From the NCBI GenBank assembly GCA_035293405.1, contig DATDOE010000071.1:1-64000 (forward strand): a stretch of DNA of 64,000 bases. The letters are read 5' to 3'. Under the pieces are notes generated by a model. It did no database searches and was not told the DNA's origin. It was given only the letters and a program-made list of their open reading frames with translations. Positions 8,916 to 16,203 of the stretch are shown piece after piece (position 1 is the stretch's first letter; every line of letters begins with the position of its first letter). A program made the translations under genes and the position numbers. Origin of the DNA: Gp6-AA40 sp035293405. GTDB lineage: Bacteria > Acidobacteriota > Vicinamibacteria > Vicinamibacterales > UBA2999.

Positions 8916-9958
8916 AGCAGCGCGACCTCTGGTTGTGCGGGAAGCCCGCCGACAAACGGCCGGCGTTCGAAGCTGACCGTATACACGCGCGCCGCGTAGC
9001 GCATAGGCCTGAGCTCGTCCAACGCCGCCGACAGCGGGTGCCCTGCATGCAGGCCCAGGCTCGCGACCGGTGTCGGGCATCGCGCCAACAGGTCCCGGAT
9101 CAGCGCCTGGCACTCTCGCCGCGCGTCGTCGGCCAGCGCCAGAAACGCGATGAACGTCTGTTCGAGCGCCTGCCCCTCGCGCGGCAACGGAATGCGCCGA
9201 AAGAGCTTCGCATAGGCGTTGTACGCGGGCACCAGAGCGCCGACGGGCTGACGATAGCGGCGGGCAACGATCTGCTTGAAGGCGCGTTGGTCCCACAGCG
9301 CCGCCACGCCTCTGACCGCCCCTTCCCGTTCGTGCACGAGGAAGTGTTCCACACCAATGCGTCGCACAACCGCCTCGCGCAACACCGGGGAGAACTGAAA
9401 TCGTGCCGCCTGTGTATTGTGGAACTCGATCAACTGCGGGATGTCGGATCCATCGGCCCGGCGCCAGAGTCCGCTGCGGGTACCGCGCGCGGCCGGCAGT
9501 CCGAACGTGACGTACTCTCCCTGCAATTGGTACGAGGGAAGACCCCGAACGCCGGACTCGAGCAGTCTTCGGGCGGCATCGTTCTCAGCCGCGACAACCG
9601 TGAACCACATGGGGAGCGTACCGGCCACAGGGGCGAGCCGCTCAATCGACTCGAACCCTTCCCGAAGGTGGCGCACGCGCCGGCGATGCAGAGGTGTCAC
9701 GCGTAAGCCGCCGAGGTAGCCGATCTGTTCCGGCCGACCATGGACGTGTACTGGTAGCACCGCTGCCGTGTACATCCCGATCACCTCGCCCGCATCTTCT
9801 GCGATCACCGCCCAGTCGCAGCCGAGCCAATCCGTCCCGGAGAGAAAGGACGGCTCGCGCGTCACCGTCATGTCGACCCATGTGGACATGCCGTTGTCGC
9901 GCAGGATCGAACGGATCGCCACATCGTCTGCCGCCGTGGCCAGCCGGAAGGTGGTCAT
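8912..9958 (-). CDS. GNAT-family acyltransferase, two-domain (348 aa)
   Basis: The N-terminal half reads as a GNAT fold (FRLATAADDVAIRSILRDN, then WAVIAEDAGEVIGMYTAAV, then IGYLGGLRVTPLHRRRVRHL as the acyl-CoA-binding strand-loop-helix). The second half appears to be another GNAT-like lobe (LIEFHNTQAARFQFSP, HFLVHEREGAVRGVAALWD). It should transfer an acyl group from CoA or ACP to an amine or similar acceptor. The ATG at 9958 is in ATGA overlap with the preceding radical SAM gene. Together with the other acyltransferase-like gene it suggests amide or ester assembly in this pathway. Confidence 0.8.
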   Translation of the reverse strand: MTTFRLATAADDVAIRSILRDNGMSTWVDMTVTREPSFLSGTDWLGCDWAVIAEDAGEVIGMYTAAVLPVHVHGRPEQIGYLGGLRVTPLHRRRVRHLREGFESIERLAPVAGTLPMWFTVVAAENDAARRLLESGVRGLPSYQLQGEYVTFGLPAARGTRSGLWRRADGSDIPQLIEFHNTQAARFQFSPVLREAVVRRIGVEHFLVHEREGAVRGVAALWDQRAFKQIVARRYRQPVGALVPAYNAYAKLFRRIPLPREGQALEQTFIAFLALADDARRECQALIRDLLARCPTPVASLGLHAGHPLSAALDELRPMRYAARVYTVSFERRPFVGGLPAQPEVALL

Positions 9959-11325
9959 GCGCGTTTCGTCAGGAATGTCGGAGTGGAATGCGTCGGCGGC
10001 AGCGGCGACAGATGCCAGTCGCATGTGTAAAAACGGTGCAGGTTGTGGGCGTAGAAGCGGTAGCCAAGGTTGGCCACCAGCGCCAGAGGCTCGTACGCGC
10101 TCGCCCGCCACAGCCGTCGCGCGATGGCGTCGTAACGATAGGCCTTCTTCCACGCGCGCTCGTGTCCCGCGCCGAGTTGATGGGGGCTCATATGGAGGGG
10201 GTCGAACACGACGTGCTGGCCGTCGTACAGTTCCCAGTCCCGGGTGAGAATACGCCCCTGCTCCGACAGACGCCGGTGCAACGGTGTTCCGGGAAAAGGC
10301 GTGAGCACAGCAAAGCGCGGCAGGTCGATGCCCGTGTCGATGGCGAACTCGACGGTGGTGTCGAAGACGTCGACGGTGTCGTGGTCCAGACCGAACACGA
10401 AGCAGCCCTGAATGGCGATCCCGAGCGCGTGAAGGTCCGCGATGAGCCCCGCATAGCCGACGGAACCGTTGAACCTCTTCCCGGCGTCCTGCAGGCTGCC
10501 TGGCATGATCGACTCCAACCCGAGCAGCAGCCCGCGACAGCCCGAGCGCGCCATGAGCTCCATGAGTGCTGGATCATGCGCAATGAGCACGGTGGACAAC
10601 CCGAACCAACGCACTTTGAGAGGGACGAGAGCCGAGAACAGCTCGGTCGCGTAGGCCTTGTCGGAGACGAGGTTCAGGTCGACGAACAGGATGCGTTTGT
10701 CGCCGACGCGGCGGATGTCTTCGATGACCCAGGAGACGGGCCGCTGAAACTGTGTACGTCCCCACGCGCTGGGTGCGACACAGAACTCGCAATCGTGGCC
10801 ACACGAGCGCGTGGCCTCGAACACCGCCTGGGTGAGAAAACGCCCCGAATCGAACAGCTCGCGCCGGGCAAACGGCATGTCGGACCGGTTCAGCGAGAAG
10901 TCGCCCGCCTGGCGATACTCGGGCTTGAGCGCCCCGCGCGCGAAGTCCCTGAGCAGCTCGGGCCACGTGTCCTCGGCGTACCCCACGACGACGGCGTCGG
11001 CATGCTCTGCCGCCTCCTGCGGAAGCAGCGTCACGTGAGGACCGCCGAGCACCACGGTTCTGCCCTGCGCGCGGAATCGATCTGACAGCTCGTACGCTCG
11101 CTTCGACGTGCCTGTGATCACCGTCATCCCGATCAGATCCGCGTCGAGGACGTCGGGAACATCCTGGATGCCTTCGTCGTACACCTCGACGTGCGCGTCC
11201 ACATCCGGCGGCACGAGCGAGGCGAGCGTCGTGAGCGTGAGCGGCTGGTATCGGAGCGACTTCCTGAAAATGCCCCCGCGATGGCGGTACAGCGGTCCCT
11301 TCGGTGAGAGCAGCGCGATCTTCAT
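9955..11325 (-). CDS. B12-binding-type radical SAM protein 3 (456 aa)
   Basis: The N-terminal B12-type domain begins MKIALLSPKGPLYRHRGG and has VVLGGPHVTLLPQEAAEHAD near residues 91-110. The cluster motif is C175-x3-C179-x2-C182 (SCGHDCEFC). A barrel follows (RILFVDLNLVSDK, GLLLGLESI, FVFGLDHDTVDVFDTTVEF). It is more distant from the other two radical SAM proteins than they are from each other. The start is in ATGA overlap with the first operon gene. It probably acts on an early, hydrophobic intermediate, but nothing in the sequence fixes the substrate. Confidence 0.88.
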   Translation of the reverse strand: MKIALLSPKGPLYRHRGGIFRKSLRYQPLTLTTLASLVPPDVDAHVEVYDEGIQDVPDVLDADLIGMTVITGTSKRAYELSDRFRAQGRTVVLGGPHVTLLPQEAAEHADAVVVGYAEDTWPELLRDFARGALKPEYRQAGDFSLNRSDMPFARRELFDSGRFLTQAVFEATRSCGHDCEFCVAPSAWGRTQFQRPVSWVIEDIRRVGDKRILFVDLNLVSDKAYATELFSALVPLKVRWFGLSTVLIAHDPALMELMARSGCRGLLLGLESIMPGSLQDAGKRFNGSVGYAGLIADLHALGIAIQGCFVFGLDHDTVDVFDTTVEFAIDTGIDLPRFAVLTPFPGTPLHRRLSEQGRILTRDWELYDGQHVVFDPLHMSPHQLGAGHERAWKKAYRYDAIARRLWRASAYEPLALVANLGYRFYAHNLHRFYTCDWHLSPLPPTHSTPTFLTKRA

Positions 11326-12086
11326 GGCGGTGATCCAAGCGCGGCCTTCCTGAACAATCTCAGCGTCATCGGCTTCATGTTGTGCTCTTCGATCTCACAC
11401 ACGCACACGAGCTCGTGCCCGCGCCGAAAACCAGGATTGCGCTCGAGGAAGAAACGCACGCCTTCGCGATCCAACTCTTCGGGGGACGGCAAGGCGAGGC
11501 AGGGTTTCAGCTGTCCCTGTGAGCGGTTGAATTCGACGACTCCGGTCCGCGGGTTGTAGTCGTCGTGAAACATGTCTGTCGCCAGCTCGTCGGCCAAGGG
11601 TTTCAGGTCGCTGCGGTCCACACTCCAGTGTGGATAAAACGACTTGCCGAAGACTGGCAGAAATCTGAACGTGCGATGACCTTTGACCAGCAGGAACCAG
11701 TACAAGGGCACGTTGACGCTCGCCCGCTTCAGCGCACCCATGCGAGCGATCCACGCGAAGGCCAGCGCGCGCTGGCCCCAATGGGGCCGGTCGACGACGG
11801 TGTCGCCAGAGTAGACGAGGCGAATCGGCTGACCGCCCCATTCCCGTTCGAACACCAGCAGGGTGGTGAAGCCAACCAGCTCACTGCCTGCGTACAACAG
11901 GAGCGCTTCGTCCTTGTTGTCGAGATCGTGGAGAAAGAGCGCCTCACTCGACGCGTCATAGCTTGCCAGATACAGGCTCGCCATCCGAGTCTTGATCGCG
12001 CCGTCGAGCGCAGGGACCGACACGAAGCGCGTCGAGTAAGGACTGCGATCCATAAGCGGATTCGGACGTGACCGGCCGTCCGGCAT
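11322..12086 (-). CDS. Putative GNAT-fold acyltransferase, first gene of radical SAM operon (254 aa)
   Basis: The segments LLLYAGSELVGFTTLLVFER and YSGDTVVDRPHWGQRALAFAW resemble the core strands and CoA-loop of GNAT-like acyltransferases. The match is weaker than for the second acetyltransferase of the operon. The C-terminus has EELDREGVRFFLERNPGFRRGHELVCVCEI. No signal peptide is evident. The start is uncertain: ATG at 12086 is used, with an in-frame ATG at 12053 and a TTG at 12122. It opens a seven-gene run that reads through to 4696. Confidence 0.6.
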   Translation of the reverse strand: MPDGRSRPNPLMDRSPYSTRFVSVPALDGAIKTRMASLYLASYDASSEALFLHDLDNKDEALLLYAGSELVGFTTLLVFEREWGGQPIRLVYSGDTVVDRPHWGQRALAFAWIARMGALKRASVNVPLYWFLLVKGHRTFRFLPVFGKSFYPHWSVDRSDLKPLADELATDMFHDDYNPRTGVVEFNRSQGQLKPCLALPSPEELDREGVRFFLERNPGFRRGHELVCVCEIEEHNMKPMTLRLFRKAALGSPP

Positions 12087-12166
12087 GAGTACACCGAAGA
12101 GCAGAAGTCCTGTCAACCTCAAGATTCGCCGCGGACGGGCCGGACCGGCCTGGCGGGCGCTCTGCG

Positions 12167-12682
12167 TTACTTTTTCTTCTCAGCCGCGACAGGAGCTGGC
12201 GCTGGCGCCGGCAGCGGCTGGTCAGAGTTGTACATGTCGCGGACGTACAGCCACTTGCCGTTCGACTTGCGCGACACCGACAAGTAGCTGCCGCTGTCCA
12301 CGGTGGCGCCCGAGGCGTCGGCGATGGTGTACGACCCCGACTCCCAGCCCGTGTCGCCAGCGACTCCAGCGGTTGCTGCGCCAGGAACGATCTTGACGCC
12401 CGCCGCCTTCGCTCCGACCGTGTCAGCGGTCAGGAACGCACGTATCGCTGCAGGCCCGGTCGCCACAGCCGCATGAGGCGGCATCAGCACTCCGTCTTCC
12501 GCATACATCGCGACGATGGTCTCGACGTCGCCGGCGTTGTAGGCATTGAGCCACGCCGCGGTGACGGCCTTGAGGGCGGCCTCTTCAGCGGCTGTATCGA
12601 CGGGAGGCGCAGCGGCCGGCGCACACGCGCTCACCGCGATCACCGCTCCAACGATCAGGGCCAGGTGTCTGTGCGTACGCAT
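12167..12682 (-). CDS. NTF2-like (DUF4440/SgcJ-type) lipoprotein (171 aa)
   Basis: The ATG at 12682 follows an excellent AAGGAG site. A signal peptide ends in a lipobox (AVSAC), so it should be lipid-anchored. The DUF4440/SnoaL-like domain covers about residues 35-150 (AVTAAWLNAYNAGDVETIVAMYAEDGVLMPP, then KWLYVRDMYNSD). The tail is Pro/Ala rich and ends in lysines. The family includes ketosteroid-isomerase-like folds with varied or no catalysis. It is divergent from another NTF2-like gene, the two starts being 117 bp apart. Confidence 0.8.
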   Translation of the reverse strand: MRTHRHLALIVGAVIAVSACAPAAAPPVDTAAEEAALKAVTAAWLNAYNAGDVETIVAMYAEDGVLMPPHAAVATGPAAIRAFLTADTVGAKAAGVKIVPGAATAGVAGDTGWESGSYTIADASGATVDSGSYLSVSRKSNGKWLYVRDMYNSDQPLPAPAPAPVAAEKKK

Positions 12683-12799
12683 GTGGGCTCCTTGACGCGG
12701 AAGCGTGGACATCACGCTCACGGCCCGCACATCATACCGCCCATGCGTTTATACTCGCCGGGGGTGGGTCGTCCGGTGCCCGTCAAGGGAGGGAATGAG

Positions 12800-13363
12800 A
12801 TGCGGAAAGCAACGATCGCGCTGGTGTTTGGAACGGCGGGTCTCATGGTCGGGTTACTGTTCTCGACGGCGCCGTCGGCGGCCGGGACCAGCTACGGTGA
12901 CGATCGCGCTCAGATCGAGGACCTGCAGGCGCGCTACTTGTTCGCGCTGGATTTTCACGACCCGAAGCTGTACGCCTCCACGTTCACGCCTGACGGCGTG
13001 CTCGACTACGGCGAAGGCGACGTCAAAGGCCGCGAGGCGATCATCAAGCTGATCGCGGGGATGCCAGGCAACCGGCCGGCGCCTCCAGCCGAGGACGGCA
13101 AGCCAGCGCTGCGGCCTGCCGCCGGCCGTCACCAGATCACGAACATCGTGATCAAAGTCACCGGCAACAAAGCGGTCGGCCGGTCCTCATGGTTCCACGT
13201 CGGCAACGACAATCCGCAGCGCGCCAATACCATCGGCGGGTTCGGTCACTACGAGGACGAGCTCGTCAAGGTGAACGGCCAGTGGTTCTTCACCAAGAGG
13301 AAGATTTACAACGAGGGCAGCGCGAGGTGGCAGTACAAGGGAGCCGGCAACCCTGCCTGGTAG
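12800..13363 (+). CDS. SnoaL-like exported protein (187 aa)
   Basis: The ATG at 12800 is preceded by AAGGGAGGG. A signal peptide (ending near PSAAG) leads into a SnoaL-like domain: IEDLQARYLFALDFHDPKLY, FTPDGVLDYGEGDVKGREAI, GRHQITNIVIKV and GQWFFTKRKIYNE. This is the pattern of SnoaL/scytalone-dehydratase-type proteins that act on polyketide-like rings, though here it is exported. It is the third NTF2-fold protein in the first 14 kb. It converges on the carboxylesterase gene. Confidence 0.8.
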   Translation: MRKATIALVFGTAGLMVGLLFSTAPSAAGTSYGDDRAQIEDLQARYLFALDFHDPKLYASTFTPDGVLDYGEGDVKGREAIIKLIAGMPGNRPAPPAEDGKPALRPAAGRHQITNIVIKVTGNKAVGRSSWFHVGNDNPQRANTIGGFGHYEDELVKVNGQWFFTKRKIYNEGSARWQYKGAGNPAW

Positions 13364-13398
13364 CGCGGCGCGGCGCACCTTGGCGCTGCCTGATGCCC

Positions 13399-15042
13399 TT
13401 AGTTGGTGCCCGCCGTTTTCAACAGCCGCTGGAATGCTGCCTGATAGAACGACAGCTTCGCCGACGGCGCCGCGGCTTCAACCTGCACCGTGTCGCCGAG
13501 CACCATCACTCGCCCGCCCATCAGGCCCTTGTACTCAGGCCACTTTGGCAGACCGTTGCCGTTGGGATCACCCTTGGTGATGAAGTTGACCCAGTACGAC
13601 GACATCGTGTCGGCCAGCTTGGTGTCCACGTCGTTCCACGTCTGCGTCGCCTGCCCCTTGGGGTTGTTCCAGGCGTAGGAGATCTCGGCCGTATGCGTTG
13701 CGCCCTGCGGTGACGGTGCGCCGTTGAGCGTCGGGATGCGTGTGAAGTAGTAGGTGTAGGCCTTCTTGCCGGCCTTCGCCTGCGCCACCGACCACTGGCG
13801 CATGTTCCAGTTGATCTCGTCGGCGCACGCCATGTGCGCGGCGGGCTGCGCCTCGGCGTCAGACGTGACGCCATACAGCTTCACGTACTCGTCGGCGGCG
13901 TCACCGAACTTGCGCTGCGCGTTGGTCTTGAACACCTCGGCGGTCAGGGGGGCGCCACCGCCACGTCCACCGCCGCCGCCGCACACGCCGAAGTTCGCTT
14001 CGTCCTTGTTCGAGCCCGTCAGCACGTCAACGGCGTTCTGCTTGCCGTTCATGAACGTCTGCGAGACGTCTTCGGGAACGATGTAGCCGTCGATGATCAA
14101 CCCGCCTGCCGACAGACCGGTCAACTCGCTCAGCGGCCTGGCGCGAAGCTCCGCGATCGTCTTGACACCCAGCGCCTCCATCGTCTTCACGCCGTTGGCC
14201 TGTGCGTTCTGCCCCGACGCCATGCGTCCCATCGTCAGGCCCATCCAGCCGCCGCTCTCGGCAATCGCGCGGTGGAAGAGTCCCTTCGCCTGCGGCGAGC
14301 CGACGAGCGCGCCAACCATGATCGCGCCGGCGGATTCGCCGGCGACGGTGACATTGTTCGGATCGCCGCCAAACGCGCTGATGTTCTTCTTGACCCACTG
14401 CAACGCGGCGATGGCGTCCATCATCCCGTAGTTGCCCGCCGCGTTGTGGCCCGATTCCTTCGCCAGCTCCGGATGCGCGAAGAAGCCGAGCGAGCCGAGC
14501 CGATAGTTGAGGGTGACGATCACCGGTCCCTTCGCAGCAAGGTTCTCGCCGTCGTACCAGGCGAGACCGCCCGAGCCGCCAGTGAAGCCGCCGCCGTAAA
14601 TCCACACCATCACCGGCCGGCGATCGTTCGCATTGTTCGCGCTCGTCCAGACGTTGAGGTAGAGGCAGTCCTCGCTTCGCGCCGGCTCGCGCGGTGCCGC
14701 GGCTTGCGCGGGTGGCGCCGCCGCGCCAGGTGCGCCGGGTGCGGCTCCTCGACCGCCGCCGCGACCGGCGCCGGCTGGACCCGACGTACACGGCGCGCCG
14801 AACGCATCCGCCTTGCGCACGCCGTCCCACTTGGCGACGGGCTGGGGCGCCTTCCACCGGTTCTCGGCCAGCGGCGGCGCCGCAAACGGAATGCCCTTGA
14901 ACACGCGCACGGTCGGCTGGCCGCTGGCGGTGCCGGCCAGCATGCCCGAGTCGATGCGCACCTGCTCGGAGATCATGGCGCTCACATGGGTGGCCGTCAC
15001 GACGACCGCCGCCGCAATGACTATCAACACAAATCGTTTCAT
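13399..15042 (-). CDS. Secreted type-B carboxylesterase (547 aa)
   Basis: A signal peptide is followed by a full carboxylesterase-B domain of alpha/beta-hydrolase type. The nucleophile is S237 in GESAG, the acid is probably E348 in GSNKDEANF, and the histidine H450 lies in HTAEISYAW. The oxyanion glycines are in YGGGF near 150 and the SEDCLYLNVW block near 123. An unusual low-complexity Gly/Ala/Pro/Arg insert occupies about residues 88-120. The family hydrolyses short-chain esters and carbamates. It is flanked by genes on both sides with no obvious partner. Confidence 0.9.
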   Translation of the reverse strand: MKRFVLIVIAAAVVVTATHVSAMISEQVRIDSGMLAGTASGQPTVRVFKGIPFAAPPLAENRWKAPQPVAKWDGVRKADAFGAPCTSGPAGAGRGGGRGAAPGAPGAAAPPAQAAAPREPARSEDCLYLNVWTSANNANDRRPVMVWIYGGGFTGGSGGLAWYDGENLAAKGPVIVTLNYRLGSLGFFAHPELAKESGHNAAGNYGMMDAIAALQWVKKNISAFGGDPNNVTVAGESAGAIMVGALVGSPQAKGLFHRAIAESGGWMGLTMGRMASGQNAQANGVKTMEALGVKTIAELRARPLSELTGLSAGGLIIDGYIVPEDVSQTFMNGKQNAVDVLTGSNKDEANFGVCGGGGGRGGGAPLTAEVFKTNAQRKFGDAADEYVKLYGVTSDAEAQPAAHMACADEINWNMRQWSVAQAKAGKKAYTYYFTRIPTLNGAPSPQGATHTAEISYAWNNPKGQATQTWNDVDTKLADTMSSYWVNFITKGDPNGNGLPKWPEYKGLMGGRVMVLGDTVQVEAAAPSAKLSFYQAAFQRLLKTAGTN

Positions 15043-15139
15043 CGCGTCCTCTCGAAAAATGAGTCGGGAGACGCCGTTCTCCCGGCCCCATAGAATACGC
15101 TTTTCGAGCTCGAAGTCTTTCGCCTACGAGACGCGCCCC

Positions 15140-15622
15140 CTATGCCCACACACCCAGCGCGCGGCGGACGGCGACGAGCTGGCCGACATGATAGGCCGCA
15201 TGATCGGCCACCAGGAGAATGGCGCGCAGATAGGTCTGTTTGTCCTTGCCAGTGGGAACCGTCGCCGTCACATCTTCGACGTCACGAGCCAGCCGTTTCA
15301 GAGCCTCGCGCGATCGTGTGTACGCGGCGATACTGTCCGTCCACGCCGTGGCATCCGGCGGCGCAGGGTTCTTTGGCCAGTAGTCATCCGGCCATTTCAT
15401 GACGTGCTCGTAGTTCGCATTGACACAGAAATCGAGGATGTCCTCCTGCGCGATGCGCAGGTGCTCGAGCAGCTGCCACGGCGAGTGCTCGAACCCGGCC
15501 GCGCGGGCGCCACGCTTGTCCGGAGGGATTCCGTCAACGGCCTTGTCAAATCCTACGTGCGCCTCTTCCCAGTCGAGGACGCGCACGAGGTGATCGCGGA
15601 TAGCATCGGATGAGTCGCGCAT
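15140..15622 (-). CDS. DinB-family four-helix protein (160 aa)
   Basis: A helical protein with the DinB/YfiT metal-binding pattern: HSPWQLLEHLRIAQEDI in the second helix and LLVADHAAYHVGQLVAVRR near the C-terminus supply the conserved histidines. Family members are metal-dependent and include thiol-S-transferases. The gene starts 2 bp after the DoxX-like gene ends, so the two are co-transcribed. No signal peptide is seen; it should be cytoplasmic. Confidence 0.85.
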   Translation of the reverse strand: MRDSSDAIRDHLVRVLDWEEAHVGFDKAVDGIPPDKRGARAAGFEHSPWQLLEHLRIAQEDILDFCVNANYEHVMKWPDDYWPKNPAPPDATAWTDSIAAYTRSREALKRLARDVEDVTATVPTGKDKQTYLRAILLVADHAAYHVGQLVAVRRALGVWA

Positions 15623-15624
15623 CG

Positions 15625-16050
15625 TTAGTGTCCACTGTGCCGATCGATAGCTTGTTGAACCCGTCCGACCTGCGCGGTTTGGCGAGCTTGGATCGGAGCC
15701 ACCCGCCAGCGCATATAGGCAACGGACGAGGCCATGACAAGCAATACGAACGTCGTGACCGCCGAACTCACTTCACCACGCATGATGTGAAGGATCGTGG
15801 CTGAGACCATCACGATCATCACGCCACCGGCCGCGCACGGAACAAGCCAGGGCATCACCCGCGTCAGGCCCGGGAGGGTGAGCCCGATCGCTGCCAGCAC
15901 CTCAGCGACGCCAAGGAAGAGCTGAAACCATCGCGGGAGAAGGGCATTCATCTGCTCCGCGATCGCCGCAGGCGGGATTAGAAACAACAGGCCATGTGCC
16001 AGGAACGCCAGGGCGAGCAGGATTTGGAGCACCCACAGCAGGATATTCAT
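15625..16050 (-). CDS. DoxX-like small membrane protein (141 aa)
   Basis: Four hydrophobic helices with the DoxX pattern (ALAFLAHGLLFLIPPAAIAEQM, QLFLGVAEVLAAIGLTLPGL). Members are found in respiratory-chain or thiosulfate-related complexes and in many unlinked operons. The C-terminal 25 residues are polar and basic. The gene directly precedes the DinB-family gene, with 2 bp between them. Confidence 0.82.
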   Translation of the reverse strand: MNILLWVLQILLALAFLAHGLLFLIPPAAIAEQMNALLPRWFQLFLGVAEVLAAIGLTLPGLTRVMPWLVPCAAGGVMIVMVSATILHIMRGEVSSAVTTFVLLVMASSVAYMRWRVAPIQARQTAQVGRVQQAIDRHSGH

Positions 16051-16183
16051 CGTTATCTCCAGTGTAGTCGGGCGCCCGGTTCAGTTCGCGCCTTTATAGA
16101 GACGTCGAACCAGATGGGCCCAGATCGACAGGTCAGATGGGGCGATTAGAACACGCTCGCCCCCCGCTGACCTTGGAGATAAG

Positions 16184-16199
16184 CCGGCGCAGTCGCCGG
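16184..16199 (-). terminator. Hairpin after lon
   Basis: A perfect 6-bp stem (CCGGCG / CGCCGG) with a 4-nt loop lies just 3' of the lon stop codon, with AAG/CTT extending the stem after a one-base bulge. There is no T-run, so factor-independent termination is not certain. Confidence 0.4.
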
Positions 16200-16203
16200 A
16201 CTT

